Below, piece after piece: positions 52,083 through 62,510 of a stretch of DNA of 64,000 nt (the first letter of the stretch is position 1; each line of letters begins with the position of its first letter). The notes beneath the pieces were generated by a model. That model was not told the origin of the DNA and ran no database searches. It saw only the letters and a program-made list of their open reading frames with translations. The DNA is taken from NCBI RefSeq assembly GCF_950295315.1, contig NC_080168.1:62085838-62149837 (forward strand). Reading direction: 5' to 3'. The position numbers and the translations under genes were made by a program. Source of the DNA: Erinaceus europaeus. Taxonomy: Eukaryota > Chordata > Mammalia > Eulipotyphla > Erinaceidae.

Positions 52083-52083
52083 T
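52043..52083. repeat. (TTTC)n microsatellite
   Basis: Ten units at the tail side of the SINE-B' that follows in reverse. Confidence 0.9.
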
Positions 52084-52097
52084 TCCCTTTCTTCCTT

Positions 52098-52175
52098 TAT
52101 TTTTCTTAATTACCACCAAGGTTATCAGGGGGCCTCAGTGCTGGCACTACAATCCACAGCTCACAATGGCCACTT
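52098..52175 (-). mobile_element. SINE-B' 3' module, split
   Basis: 'accaaggttatcagggggcc' and 'ggcactacaatccacagctc' are the B' module. A SINE-B inserted here in 'cacaatggccacttcttt'; the body of the outer SINE continues near 52546. Confidence 0.75.
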
Positions 52176-52420
52176 CTTTTTTTTTATAATAATCTTTTTA
52201 TATATATTTATTTATTTTCCCTTTTGTTGCCCTTGTTGTTGTTGTTGTTAGATAGGACAGAGAGAAATGGAGAGAGGAGGGGAAGAGAAAGTTAGACACC
52301 TGCAGACCTGCTTCACCGCCTGTGAAGCAACTCCCCTGCAGGTGGGGAGCCGGGGGCTCAAACCGGGATCCTTGTGCTTTGTGTCACCTGCATTTAACCC
52401 ACTGCGCTACTGCCCAAATC
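52176..52420 (-). mobile_element. SINE-B copy inside a SINE-B'
   Basis: A reverse copy flanked by 'cacaatggccacttcttt' and 'cacaatagccacttcttt'. The internal AAC-rich part is short. Confidence 0.88.
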
Positions 52421-52433
52421 CCACAATAGCCAC

Positions 52434-52434
52434 T

Positions 52435-52500
<66 letters not shown>

Positions 52501-52545
52501 TTCCTTCCTTCCTTCCTTCCTTTCTTTCTTTCTTCCTTTCTTCCT
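52434..52545. repeat. (TTTC)n/(TTCC)n microsatellite
   Basis: About 16 TTTC units, six TTCC units and mixed units fill the A-rich centre of the outer SINE-B' (on the minus strand). Confidence 0.92.
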
Positions 52546-52708
52546 TTTTTATTCCTATTTTATGTTTATTAGACTGGACAGAAATTGAAAGGGGAAGTAG
52601 AGTTAGAGAGGGAGATAACTAGGGAGACAACTGCAGACCTGCTTCACCACTCATGAAGCACCCCTGCACCCCTTACAGGTGGGAAGAAGGGGCTCAAACC
52701 CAGATCTC
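52546..52708 (-). mobile_element. SINE-B' body (outer copy, continued)
   Basis: 'gactggacagaaattgaaag', 'cagacctgcttcaccactca' and 'caggtgggaagaaggggctc' continue the SINE interrupted at 52175. The head end is missing. Confidence 0.65.
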
Positions 52709-52734
52709 TCCATTTCTCTCTGTCCTAATAAAAT

Positions 52735-52765
<31 letters not shown>

Positions 52766-52895
52766 CTTGCAGTACTGCTTCACTATGCGCAAAGCTTTCC
52801 CCCTGCAGGTGGGAACCAGAGGTTCGAACCCAGGTCCTTGCAAACCCAGGTCCACTATAACATGTGCACTCAACCAGGTGCACTACTGCCCTGCC
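52709..52895 (-). mobile_element. SINE-A copy with GA expansion
   Basis: A (GA)n tract (52737-52765) stands in for the usual CT/GA-rich part. 'tgcagtactgcttcactatg' and 'gcactcaaccaggtgcacta' give the SINE. The phrase 'aacccaggtcc' is duplicated near 52830-52855. Confidence 0.7.
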
Positions 52896-52974
52896 CCACC
52901 TATTTTTAAGACTCAGAGTTCATCTGCCTCCTTATACATTCTTTTTTTTTCCTGGTTGTGCTTTATTATTATTT

Positions 52975-53098
52975 TTTTTTTTTAATTTTATTTCTTTATT
53001 GGGGATTGATGTTTTACATTCTACAGTAAATACAATAGTTCGTACATTACATTTCTCAGTTTTCCACATAACAATACAACCCCCACTAGGTCCTCTGT
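52975..53098 (-). mobile_element. L1 type II 3' end, very short
   Basis: Only the last 125 bp of the type II 3'UTR are present. The repeat 'tccttatacattctttt' / 'tccttagacattctttt' flanks it (52928 and 53099). Confidence 0.85.
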
Positions 53099-53115
53099 CT
53101 CCTTAGACATTCTTT

Positions 53116-53460
53116 TGCACCAAAGTCTTTCTCATCCATAGTCAAAAAAAAAATTCAAAGAGTACCAGTATGCTCTAAAAGAGATTCTAACTCTATGAAA
53201 AAAGGGGAAAAACAGCTCTTCTTTCTTTGCTTAATATCTATTGAATGTTTCCTGAGACATACAATTTGCTACAATTCTCTTGTGTTAGTCACAGTGATGA
53301 ACTAATACAGTCATTAAACATATCAAATATGATATTTTCCTAGAGGGAAAAATCAGTCAGAAAGAATTGTCAGGAAAGTATTTTGGAAGCTTATACTCAG
53401 TTGGAGAGGTCCAGTATGGCTCTGTAGTTAAATGGAGTGACTTATAATGGCAATTTGTCA
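53116..53460. other. Unassigned DNA
   Basis: Nothing recognised. Confidence 0.3.
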
Positions 53461-53462
53461 GT

Positions 53463-53614
53463 ATTTTTATTTATTTATTTATTATTGGATAGAGACCTAG
53501 AGAAATAAAAAAAAAGTGAAACTTTCCTCCTGCAGGAGGGGACCAGGGCCTTGAATCTGGGTCCTTGCACACTGTAACATGTCTGCTCAACCAGATGCTC
53601 CACCATCCAGCCCC
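53463..53614 (-). mobile_element. SINE-A copy, internally deleted
   Basis: 'atttatttattattggatag' tail and 'cagatgctccaccatccagc' head are kept; the central 60-70 bp are lost. Confidence 0.75.
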
Positions 53615-53909
53615 CGGTATTTTTTTTTAACTAGCATTTTATTTTGGAAATTTGCTTTTAAGTAGGATAGAAATGGCATTCAATCATGTATTCAGTAGTT
53701 GTTTTTTTTTGAGGACTGACTGTGTGCATGTCACTATATCCTTGGGGAAAAGGGGGCAAACTGTCCTTCTGTACATGATAAAAGAAATTCGAATAGATAT
53801 CTGCATCCTACATTTAAGAACATTTCATGACATGGACTCAACATCAATACCTGTGTGTGGATGAGCTGGTAAAGAGCTGGTGGAATGTAGACTCCCTGGA
53901 CTTAGCTAC
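53615..53909. other. Unassigned DNA
   Basis: Nothing recognised. Confidence 0.3.
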
Positions 53910-53936
53910 GAAAGGAAAGATGAGGGAGTCAGGCTG

Positions 53937-53948
53937 TAGCGCAGCGGG
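53937..53948 (+). promoter_or_regulatory. Polymerase III A box of the SINE-B
   Basis: 'tagcgcagcggg' fits TRGCNNAGYNGG at every position. Confidence 0.85.
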
Positions 53949-53993
53949 TTAAGCGCAGGTGGCATAAAGCACAAGGACCGGCATAAGGATCCC

Positions 53994-54004
53994 GGTTCGA
54001 ACCC
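53994..54004 (+). promoter_or_regulatory. Polymerase III B box of the SINE-B
   Basis: 'ggttcgaaccc' fits GGTTCGANNCC exactly, 57 bp after the A box start, which is a normal tRNA-like spacing. Confidence 0.87.
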
Positions 54005-54226
54005 CGACTCCCCACCTGCAGGGGAGTCACTTCACAAGCGGTGAAGCAGGTCTGCAGGTGTCTATCTTTCTCTCCCCTCTCTGTCTTCCCCTCCTCTCTC
54101 CATTTCTCTCTGTCCTATCCAATAATGACAACAACAATAATAACTACAACAATAAAACAACAAGGGCAACAAAAGGGAATAAATAAATATTTTTAAAAAT
54201 TTAAAAAAAAAGAAAGGAAAGATGAG

Positions 54227-54430
54227 CAGCCAGGTAGTAGTGTATCTGGTTAAGTACACACATTACAGTATGCCAAGGACCCAGGTTCAAGCCCCCTGGT
54301 CCTCACCTGCAGGGGGAAAGCTTCATGGGTGGTGAAGCAGGGCTGCAGGTGTGTCTCTCTGTTTCTCTCCCCCTTCCCTCTCAATATCTGCCTATCTCTA
54401 TCCGATAAATATATATAATAAAAATATTTA
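54227..54430 (+). mobile_element. SINE-A copy
   Basis: Head 'caggtagtagtgtatctggt', B box 'ggttcaagccccc' and tail with TATA-rich extension. Confidence 0.85.
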
Positions 54431-54499
54431 TTAAAATGTTTAAAAAGAAAAGATTTGAAAGCATGCTTTGTTGGACACAGTGGACAGAACCTGAGGTGA

Positions 54500-54575
54500 C
54501 TGTGCTAAGTGAAATCAATCAGGAAGTAAAGGACGATGGCCAGATGATTTCACTCAAGTGGAAAATAAATAGCCA
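54500..54575 (+). mobile_element. Ancient L1 ORF2 end relic
   Basis: 'tgctaagtgaaatcaatcag' and 'gatgatttcactcaagtgga' match the last codons of an old L1 ORF2. Confidence 0.6.
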
Positions 54576-54660
54576 AAACAAATCAACAGGTTAAATGACA
54601 AAAATAACATTTAGACTCAGTGAAAAAAAGGGGGGGGCATTTACCAGAGGTAATAAAGAA

Positions 54661-54843
54661 ACTGAGGCCTAAGAGGTGGTACAGTGGCTAGAACTTTGAA
54701 CCTAATAGCATGAGGTCCCAAGTTTGATCCCCAGCATTGCAGGTGCCAGAGTGATGCTATTGGGTGTCTCTCCCTCTCCCTCTCCCTCTCCCTGTCTCTC
54801 TCCCTTCCTCTCTCAATTTCTCCCTGTCCTATTCAATAAAATG
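54661..54843 (+). mobile_element. SINE-E copy
   Basis: 'gaggtggtacagtggctaga', B box 'agtttgatccccagc', 'ccagagtgatgctattgggt' and tail 'ttcaataaaatgatg'. Confidence 0.65.
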
Positions 54844-54845
54844 AT

Positions 54846-54893
54846 GTGTGAATGTATGTATGTATGTACGTATGTATGTATGTACGTACGTAC
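54846..54893. repeat. (TATG)n microsatellite
   Basis: About 12 units, some changed to TACG. Confidence 0.9.
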
Positions 54894-54895
54894 AT

Positions 54896-55012
54896 GGTCA
54901 GGGGAAGTGACTTACAGTAAAGCTCAGGATTATATGCATAAGGTCCTGAGCTTGATTCCCAGCACCACTTATGACAGAGTGATGCTCATTCTCTCGTTAA
55001 TAAACCAATCTT
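54896..55012 (+). mobile_element. SINE-E copy
   Basis: 'gtgacttacagtaaagctca', B box 'agcttgattccc' and 'cagagtgatgctcattctct'. The tail is 'taataaaccaat'. Confidence 0.6.
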
Positions 55013-55013
55013 T

Positions 55014-55100
55014 ACATATGTGTGTATATACACATATATGTACACACATATATGTATATACTGTCCTTTATATAAAGTATATAAAGTAATATATACTTTA
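55014..55100. repeat. Alternating TA/TG palindromic tract
   Basis: Alternating purine/pyrimidine sequence with self-complementary blocks ('gtatatacacatatatgtac', 'tactttagc' vicinity). Confidence 0.75.
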
Positions 55101-55202
55101 GCTGTAGCAGAACAAAAAACAAGCAAGCAATATATAAACAACTATAACAATATGATTTCAAATAGCACTTAGTAAACTTGCTAAGAAGACAATAAAACAC
55201 GA

Positions 55203-55320
55203 GAGGAGCTGACAAGATAGCTTAGCCTCTTAGAGCACCATGTCTGAGGTTCCAGAGGCCCCAAGTTCAATTCCCAGAACTTTATGCCAGAGCTAAGCAA
55301 TGCTCTGGTTTCTTGCTCTT
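55203..55320 (+). mobile_element. SINE-E copy
   Basis: 'gctgacaagatagcttagcc', B box 'agttcaattccc' and 'gccagagctaagcaatgctc'. Confidence 0.6.
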
Positions 55321-55377
55321 CTATAATATATATTTTTTCTTTTCTTTTTTTCTCTTTTCTCATATTTTCTTTTCTTC

Positions 55378-55497
55378 ATTTAACCAGAGCACTGCTGCTT
55401 TGGCTTTTGATGGTGCTAGGGATTGAACTTGAGATCTTTGGTGCCTCAGGTGTGAAAGTCAGTTGCATAACCATTATGCTATCTCCCAGCGCTAATA
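55378..55497 (-). mobile_element. SINE-C copy
   Basis: 'accagagcactgctgctttg', inverse B box 'gggattgaactt' and inverse head 'ataaccattatgctatctcc'. Confidence 0.7.
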
Positions 55498-55509
55498 TGT
55501 ATCCTTTCC

Positions 55510-55607
55510 TTAAATACAGCATTAGCTTCACTGGGTAGGACATTTGCCCTTCAATAACACAGGGATGCCACAGTGGTACTGAGAGAAGTTCCAATGCCAT
55601 CGTCTTG

Positions 55608-55647
<40 letters not shown>

Positions 55648-55660
55648 CATGCATGATACC
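55510..55660 (+). mobile_element. Old SINE relic with (TC)n
   Basis: 'cattagcttcactgggtagg' and 'ccacagtggtactgagagaa' suggest a SINE-E-like copy; a (TC)n tract at 55613-55643 follows. Confidence 0.45.
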
Positions 55661-55671
55661 CCAGTGATACT

Positions 55672-55674
<3 letters not shown>

Positions 55675-55731
<57 letters not shown>
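55675..55731. repeat. (TA)n microsatellite
   Basis: About 28 TA units. Confidence 0.95.
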
Positions 55732-55732
<1 letters not shown>

Positions 55733-55739
55733 CAATGGT

Positions 55740-56078
55740 GTAGAGAATGACTGGTTAGTTTGAGGCATGAGGACCAGTGTGACCAAAAGAGACCTCTCCT
55801 AGCTGAGACAACAGAGATGGAGAGAAGGGAGATTTACACAGATGTAGGGGCAGGGTCTTTGAGGCAGAGAGAATAGGAAATGACAGACTTGGTGGCAGTG
55901 AGTCTGGGGAGCATAGTGCATGCTTTCTGAGGTTCTTTATGCTTGGAGAACATGCTCAGATATTGCTTCATTTAAAACTCACATGAAGCCTAGAACAAGG
56001 GCTTCAGTGACACTGTTTCTCCCCTTTCTGACTAATAATATATTACAAACCCCAGGGAGGACCAGATAATGTCTTTCT
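55740..56078. other. Unassigned DNA
   Basis: Nothing recognised. Confidence 0.3.
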
Positions 56079-56080
56079 TT

Positions 56081-56242
56081 TTAAAAATAAATTATTTATT
56101 TATTTATTTTATTTCATAAGACAGAAATTGAGAGGAAAGAACACACAAGAGATAATGAGAGACACCTGTAACACTGCTTCACCACACACCCTGCAGGTGG
56201 GGCTTGAACACAGATCCTTATGCATCACACCACCCAGCCCCA
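56081..56242 (-). mobile_element. SINE-A copy, shortened
   Basis: 'ttatttatttattttatttc' tail, 'cacctgtaacactgcttcac' and 'cttatgcatcacaccaccca' head, with deletions in the middle. Confidence 0.75.
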
Positions 56243-56277
56243 GGTAAGGTCTTTCAATACCTGTACCATACACATAT

Positions 56278-56307
56278 ATTAGTCATTTAAAAAATTACAA
56301 AATAATG
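56278..56307 (-). mobile_element. Older L1 3' end, host of a SINE-B' (left part)
   Basis: 'attagtcatttaaaaaatta' plus 'caaaataatggg' is the start of the L1 3' end that continues at 56606. Confidence 0.7.
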
Positions 56308-56605
56308 GGGGCTGGGTGGTTGTGCAGTGGGTTAAGTGCACATAGTGCAAAGCACAAGAATCCCAGTTCAAGTCCCCAGCTCCCCACCTGCAGGGGGGTT
56401 GCTTCACAGGCAGTGAAGCAGGCCTGCAGGTGTCTGTCTTTCTCTCCACTCCCCTCTGTCTTCCCCTCCTCTCTCAATTTATCTGTCCTATCCAACAACA
56501 ACAACAATAACAATAACAAGGGCAAGAAAAATGGTCTCCAGGAGCAGTGAATTCATAATGCAGGCACCAAGCCCCAGTGAGAGACCTGGAGGCAAAAAGA
56601 AAAAA
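56308..56605 (+). mobile_element. SINE-B' copy inside an L1 3'UTR
   Basis: A complete copy. Flanks 'ttacaaaataatggg' and 'atacaaaataacagg' are the target duplication within the L1 tail. Confidence 0.88.
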
Positions 56606-57003
56606 TACAAAATAACAGGGGTACAATTCCATACTGTTCTCACCACCAGAGTTCTGTGTCCCCATCCCCTGCATTGGAAACTGCAGTAGTTCTCTCAAAG
56701 TCACAGATATGGGTTAACTGTTATTTATATATATATATATCCCCATTTTCTTCTATGGTCCTGCCTTCTCTCTGATTTTATGTCACAGCTGCACCTACTA
56801 CTACTTCCAAATGTCTTTGTATTTTTCCTGTTCTCTCTCTGGGTCCTGATGGAATTGGAGTTTGGAGCACTCTGGTCATCTTTCCCTAACATTTCTCCCC
56901 CTCTGGAAGTATGGGCCAAAATTCTTTCTGGGGTGCAGAAGGCGGGAGTTCTGGCTTCTGTAATAGTTTCTCTGCTGGACATGGACATTGGCAGGTCAAT
57001 GTA
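56606..57003 (-). mobile_element. Older L1 3'UTR, host of a SINE-B' (right part)
   Basis: It continues with 'ggggtacaattccatactgt', 'cctgatggaattggagtttg' and 'gctggacatggacattggca'. Confidence 0.8.
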
Positions 57004-57229
57004 CTTTCTAACACATGATAATGCTTCCTGTATTCTGCTGACTCTGAGGGACATATAAATCATGCCAAGGTGTGGTGTACTATCATATCCAAGCCCCCCA
57101 GTTCTCTTTGACCCTATTCCTTGCCTCCTTCCCCAGGCTTACTCAGTTCTACTACATGGCTTCTCTCTACAATGCCAGAGTGGGAAGCTCCACTGAGTCA
57201 AGGGTCTTACAACAGGGTGTTATTTCACT
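57004..57229. other. Unassigned DNA
   Basis: Nothing recognised. Confidence 0.3.
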
Positions 57230-57385
57230 TTTAGAATACTGGATTTTGCAGACTTAAGACCTAGAGGCCCAAGGTCCAATCTCCAGCACCACCACATCCC
57301 AGAGTTGAGGGTCTCTCTCTCTCTCTGCCTCTATCTCTCTTTATCTATCTATATATCTATCTCTCTTTGTCTCTCATGAAAATAC
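57230..57385 (+). mobile_element. SINE-E relic with CT/TATC tract
   Basis: 'cagacttaagacctagaggc' and B-box relic 'aggtccaatctcc' are followed by CT and TATC units (57311-57376). Confidence 0.55.
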
Positions 57386-57389
57386 ATCT

Positions 57390-57600
57390 AGGGGGCCAGG
57401 TAGTGGCGCACCTGGTTAGCCACACATATTATAGTGCTCAAGGACACAGGTTCGAGCCCCTGGTCCCCACCTGCTGGGGGAAATCTTCATGAGTGGAGTG
57501 GTGAAGCAGGTCTGCAGGTGTCTCTCTGTCTGTCTCCTCTATCTCCCCCTCCCCTCTCAATTTATCTCAGTCTCTAGTCAACAATAAATAAAAAATAAAA
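57390..57600 (+). mobile_element. SINE-A copy
   Basis: Head 'ccaggtagtggcgcacctgg', B box 'ggttcgagcccc' (consensus) and tail 'caacaataaataaaaaat'. A 7-bp duplication 'gagtggt' lies near 57492. Confidence 0.87.
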
Positions 57601-57800
57601 GAAAATAGTTTCTCCATGATTTGTCTCTGCACTGAGGGCTACATCGTTGCTTGGTGCTCAGATTATTAGTACACAACAACATAGGGAACTTGACATAGTT
57701 TTAAAAAAAGAACGATCAAGTAAACAATGCATTTATTTGCAAACAGAATTACCTCTCCTATTGTGTTTCTTTGAGAATTAGTGAATGCTTTCAAGACAAC
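57601..57800. other. Unassigned DNA
   Basis: Nothing recognised. Confidence 0.3.
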
Positions 57801-57814
57801 GTACAATTGTTTCT

Positions 57815-58150
57815 TTTTTATCATTAGTGATTTAATAATGATCAATAAGACTGTGGGATAAGAGGGGTACAATTCTATACAGTTCCACGTCCCATCCCCT
57901 CCACTGGAAGGTTCCCTATTCTTTATCCCTCTGGGAATATGGACCAATGATCTTTATAGGGTATAGAAAGTGGGGGGTCTGGCTTCTGTAACTGCTTCTC
58001 CACTGGACATGGGCATTGACAGGTGGATCCATATCCCCAGCCTGTTTCTCTCTTTCCCTAGTTGGGTAGGGCTCTGTGGAGATGAGGTACCAGAACACAT
58101 TGGTGAGGTCGTCAGCCTAGGGAAGTCAGTTAGGTGTCATATTAACACCT
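57815..58150 (-). mobile_element. Older L1 3' end
   Basis: A 336-bp 5'-truncated copy with the perfect 14-bp duplication 'gtacaattgtttct' (57801-57814 and 58151-58164). Confidence 0.92.
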
Positions 58151-58164
58151 GTACAATTGTTTCT

Positions 58165-58404
58165 AACTCATTCATACAAAAGAGAAAAATTCGAGTTGGA
58201 AAATAGCAACAAGATTTCTTTGTAAAATGCTTTGTGATTCAATAATGGGCTAGAACTTTCTCTGGATTTCTGTGTATCCCTCTTTGGATGATGATGTCTT
58301 ATTGTTGTGATCTGTTTGCAGTACATGCATTTATCAAGTCATTCTGTTGCCCACTTCTCACTCAAACCATGTTCCAAGTCAACTAGAGTTCAATTCTAAA
58401 ATTT
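58165..58404. other. Unassigned DNA
   Basis: Nothing recognised. Confidence 0.3.
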
Positions 58405-58407
58405 CAG

Positions 58408-58611
58408 GGTCTGCAGCTGGCAGGGTAGCTCACCTGGGAGGGGGTGCCTTCTTTGCTACGTGTGCAGCTCCTGGCCAAACCCCTGCAAACCACAGGAAAG
58501 AGCCCTGGCATTAGGGGAAGCTCTGGTGCTGTGTTGCCTCCCGCATTCTTGCTCTTTCCATCTGAAATTTTTTCCCTAGAGTGGGGGCATCCCAGTGATG
58601 ACAATCAAATG
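58408..58611 (+). mobile_element. SINE-D copy
   Basis: 'ggcagggtagctcacctggg', 'tgccttctttgctacgtgtg', 'aagctctggtgctgtgttgc' and a tail near 'gatgacaatcaaa'. The next SINE inserted at its tail. Confidence 0.65.
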
Positions 58612-58614
58612 TTG

Positions 58615-58898
58615 GGACCAGACAGTGATTCACCTGGTTAACACACATAGTACAAAGCTCAAAGATCCTGGTTCGAGCCCCTAGCTCCCTACTTGTAGGG
58701 GAGTTGCTTCGCAAGCGGTGAGGCAGGTCTGTAGGTGTCTGTATATCTTTCTCTCCCCCTCTCTATCTTCCCCTCCTCTCTCAATTCCTCTCTGTCCTAT
58801 AAAAAAAAAATGGAAAAAATAGCCAACAGGAGCAGTGAATTTGTAGTGCTGGCACAGAGCCCCAGCAATAACCCTGGAGGCAAAAAAAAAAAAAAAAG
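58615..58898 (+). mobile_element. SINE-B' copy
   Basis: B box 'ggttcgagcccc', module 'aggagcagtgaatttgtag' and a 15-A tail. The AAC-rich part is replaced by a short A-run. Confidence 0.85.
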
Positions 58899-59272
58899 AC
58901 AAACATTAATAAAAAGTTCTGATGGGGGAAACATTGTATAATTTAAAATAACAAAAGCAAGGGGAAAGTAAATTCTTCATAATAATAAATGACATCTCTA
59001 AATTCAATTTGAAAAAAATTATTGCAATGATGTCTCATAATGACTTCTTTTAACTCTACGACTCAAAATAGTTATGACACTATGGGGGGCTAGGGGAACA
59101 GGGTCAAGTTCAGGTTAGGAGTAGTTTCCAACAATCTGTCACTCAGTTTTCTAGGGCTAAAAGGGAGGGATTTGTTCTCAGAATGTGTTTTGCCCAACTC
59201 TAAAGTTTCTCCTGTTGGAAGTTTCAGAATTTGGAAAACTGTCCATTACCCTGTCCTTGAAAGAAGGAAAGA
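58899..59272. other. Unassigned DNA
   Basis: Nothing recognised. Confidence 0.3.
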
Positions 59273-59487
59273 GGGCCAGGTGATGGCACACCTGGTTGAG
59301 CGCACATGTTACAGTGCACAAGGACACAGGTTTGAGCCCCCAGTCCCCACCTGCAGGGTGAAAGTTTTACAAGTGATGAAGCAGAAGGCAGATTTCCTTC
59401 TTTCTGTCACTCTCCCTCTCTATCCCCACTTTCCTCTTGATTTCTTGTTGTCTCTATCCAACAAATAAATAAGATAATAAAAAAATT
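59273..59487 (+). mobile_element. SINE-A copy
   Basis: Head 'ccaggtgatggcacacctgg', B box 'ggtttgagccccc' and tail 'ccaacaaataaataagat'. Confidence 0.87.
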
Positions 59488-59732
59488 ATCACAAAAAGGG
59501 AGAAGATAACAGGACCCTCCACTCCTTGAACATGCCCCTGCCCAGCTCCTCTGTGGCCTTTAGAGCCACAGTGTAAAGTTCAGGTGTGTCTGGGATCAGC
59601 CTTCTTCACCGGGGGACCCCAGTTAGGTGAACCTTACTCTGTTGAAAAGGATTCTCCATGTTCCACTTGGTCTACCAAGGTGATTATGGGTGTGGACTGA
59701 AAGAACCCCAAAACATATTGGCAAAGAGGAGT

Positions 59733-59766
59733 TATTATTATTATTATTATTATTATGATGATGATG
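59733..59766. repeat. (ATT)n microsatellite
   Basis: About eight ATT units changing to ATG. Confidence 0.9.
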
Positions 59767-59836
59767 TCTTGGTTCATTTCCCCATTTCCCTTTAGCTTAG
59801 TCCTACAGCCACAGGCCTGGGACTAAGCTTTCAATC

Positions 59837-59840
<4 letters not shown>

Positions 59841-59868
<28 letters not shown>

Positions 59869-60192
59869 GTTCCAGGGTTATTGCTGGGGCTCAGTGCCTG
59901 CACCAGGAGTCTACTGCTCCCAGAGGCCATTTTTTCCCCTTTTGTTGCCCTTGTTGTTTTATCACTGTTATGGCTATAATTATCATTGTTATTATCATTG
60001 TTGTTGATGTCATTGTTGTTGGATAAGACAGAAAGAGGGGAAGACGGGGGAGAGGAAGACACCAGCAGACCTTCTTCACCTCTTGTGAAGCGACCCCCCT
60101 GCAGGTGGGGAGCCAGGGGCTCGAACCAGGATCCTTGCGCCACTGTGCTTCGTGCCATGTTCACTTAACCTGCTGCGCTACCACCCAACCTC
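59841..60192 (-). mobile_element. SINE-B' copy
   Basis: TTTTC-rich tail, module 'ccagggttattgctggggct', long AAT-rich part and head 'gctaccacccaacctcc'. Confidence 0.87.
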
Positions 60193-60862
60193 CTTTTTTT
60201 TTATTATTATTAGTGGTTTAGTATTGATTTACAAAGTTACAAGATAACAGGGGTACAACTCCTCACCATTCCCACAAACAAAGCTCTGAATCCCCATTCC
60301 CTCCATTGGAAGATACAGTGGTTCTCCCAAGGTTGCATATATGGGTTAGCTATTATTTCTACAACTATCTGTCTATATTTGTATATATTTGCCCCCCTTT
60401 TTAAAAGTTTTCAATTTCCTTTTCAAGTCACACATATACCTATTATTACATCCAAATATCCCCCTCCTTTTTCTCTTCTCTTTCCAGGTCCTGATGGAGT
60501 TGGAGTTCAGAGCCCTCTGGTCATCTTCCCACTGTCATTTCTTTCCCACTGGGAGTATGGACCAAAATTCTTTATGGGGTGTAGAAGATGGAAGGTCTGA
60601 CTTCTATAATTGCTTCCCTGCTAGACATGGGTATTGACAGGCTGGTCCATACCCACAACCTGTCACACTATCTTTCCCTAGTGGGGTAGGCCTCTCGGGA
60701 GGGGAGGTTCCAAGGCACATTGGTGAGGGCATCTGCCCAAGGTGTTCAGGATGGCATCATGATAGCATCTGTAACCTGGTGGCTGAAAAGCATTAAGACA
60801 TAAAGCAGAACAAATTGTTTAATACACGGGAACTCAAAGGTAGGAATAGAGCAGAAGAAACT
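60193..60862 (-). mobile_element. Older L1 3'UTR fragment
   Basis: 'ttattagtggtttagtattg' to 'gtaggaatagagcagaagaa', abutting a SINE tail. Confidence 0.8.
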
Positions 60863-60983
60863 AACAATACTGACAACAATAAGGGCAACAAAAATGGGGG
60901 GGAGGGGAATGGCCATCAGGAGCAGTGGATTCGTAGTGCAGGCACCAAACCCCAGCAATAACCCTGGAGGCAAAAAAAAAAAT
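60862..60983 (+). mobile_element. SINE-B' 3' part only
   Basis: 'caacaataagggcaacaaaa', module 'aggagcagtggattcgtag' and A-run; the head is missing. Confidence 0.75.
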
Positions 60984-60985
60984 CA

Positions 60986-61195
60986 TAGGGGCAAGGTGGT
61001 GGCATACCTGGTTGAGCACACATATTACAATGCACAAGGACCTAGGTTCAAGCCCCCGGTCCCCACCTGCACAAGGAAAGCTCTGCAAGTGGTTAAGCAG
61101 TGCTGTAGGTGTCTGTCTCTCTCCCTTTCTGCCTCCCCTTTCCCTCTCAATTTCTGACCATCTCTATACAATAAATAAAGATAATAATAAAAAAG
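60986..61195 (+). mobile_element. SINE-A copy
   Basis: Head 'caaggtggtggcatacctgg', B box 'ggttcaagcccccgg' and tail 'acaataaataaagataat'. Confidence 0.87.
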
Positions 61196-61926
61196 TCATA
61201 CCTTTAAAAAATCACTTACCCTGACTTGGATTTTGAGAGTAAAATTAATTTATTCTGTATTAGAATAAGAATGCATCTGAACTCAGCATAAAAAAAGCTT
61301 ACAATTTAATAAGTGGTTTTAAAAATGTTGAGGGTCTGTGTGTTATCTTTGAAAGGATTTTATTTGAGTTTGTTTACCAATATTGGGAAATACCCTAACT
61401 TCTTCTTTTTTTTTTTTTTAGGAGAGTTGTATTTCTGTATCTTAAGTCCTTTGTTAGTTTGTCTTCCTTGATTCACCCACTGTGCTTATTTCTCTAGCAT
61501 ATGGAACTTTATACATTAAAGCAAAACTGTGTTTGTAAGGGGAAAAATATGCAGGTTTTAAATTCCAGTTTTTTAATTCCTTGTACATTAGACCCTGTTG
61601 TCAAAAAAAAAAAGTTACAGATCACTACTATTTCTGCCCAAATTTTACCCTATAGAAGTCCCTTTATTAAGAAAAGAGAGTTAGTTAATGAAAAGAAATG
61701 TAAGGCTACTGGCCATGTGTCTGCAGATATCACTGGGGAAGTATCTCATGTTGACATTTTGCAGAGCTATTTACGGTGGGCTCACATAGTACAACAAAGC
61801 CCTTCTTTCCCCCATTCCCCCAAATACCTATATAATGGATATCTTTGTGATTGAATTCTGCAGAGTTTGATGGCTTACATTTTTATCCAGTCTAGCCACC
61901 TTTCCCCTTTCTTCCCTTCCTCTTCC
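61196..61926. other. Unassigned AT-rich DNA
   Basis: One open frame (61501-61854, 117 codons) spans an A-run and has no recognisable domain; not called as a gene. Confidence 0.4.
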
Positions 61927-61981
61927 CTATCCTATCCTATACTATTCTATCCTATCCTATCCTATCCTATCCTATCCTATT
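61927..61981. repeat. (CCTAT)n pentamer microsatellite
   Basis: About ten units with one ACTATT interruption. Confidence 0.92.
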
Positions 61982-61983
61982 AT

Positions 61984-62510
61984 TTCTTTTTTTTTTAAGT
62001 GATTTAATAATTATCAACAAGATTATGGGATAAGAATGGTACAGTTCCCACAACCAGAGTTCCCCATCCCATCCCCTCCATTGGAAGGTTCCATACTCTT
62101 TATCCTTCTGGGAGTATGGATCAAAGATCTTTTGGGGGTTCAGAAAATGGGAGGTCTGGCTTCTGTAATTGCTTCTCCACTGGACATGGGTGTTGGCAGG
62201 TGGGTCCATAATCCCAGCCTGTTTCTATCTTTCCCTAGTGGGGTAGAGCTCTGGGGAGGGGAGGTTCCAGGACATATTGGTGAGATTATCTGTCCAGGGA
62301 AGTCAGGATGGTGTCATGGTAGCATCTGCAACTTGGTGGCTGAAAAGCATTGAGATATAAAGCAGAACAAATCGATTAATGTCAGGAACCTAAAGGCAAG
62401 AATATAGCACATGAGATTTGAGGTTTTTCACATTGGAAGAAACTAGGAAGTCTGTATTAGGTATATTCCAAAGGGCTCATGGCTTTAATAATTTTAGCCT
62501 GAGCTGGGCC
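61984..62510 (-). mobile_element. Older L1 3'UTR fragment
   Basis: T-run, 'aagtgatttaataattatca', full middle blocks, ending 'ataattttagcctgagc'. Confidence 0.8.

Larger units (their letters stand above)
53925..54211 (+). mobile_element. SINE-B copy, youngest-looking
   Basis: A complete copy with a perfect 15-bp duplication 'gaaaggaaagatgag' (53910-53924 and 54212-54226). Both polymerase III boxes match consensus. It is the best reference copy in the window. It inserted just upstream of a SINE-A. Confidence 0.95.

Noticed and set aside
53925..54004. tRNA gene
   Set aside because: The A and B boxes match, but the sequence continues as a dispersed SINE with target duplications and does not close into a tRNA acceptor stem.
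61501..61854. 117-codon frame
   Set aside because: Runs through an A-tract, no domain, AT-rich composition; no evidence of coding.
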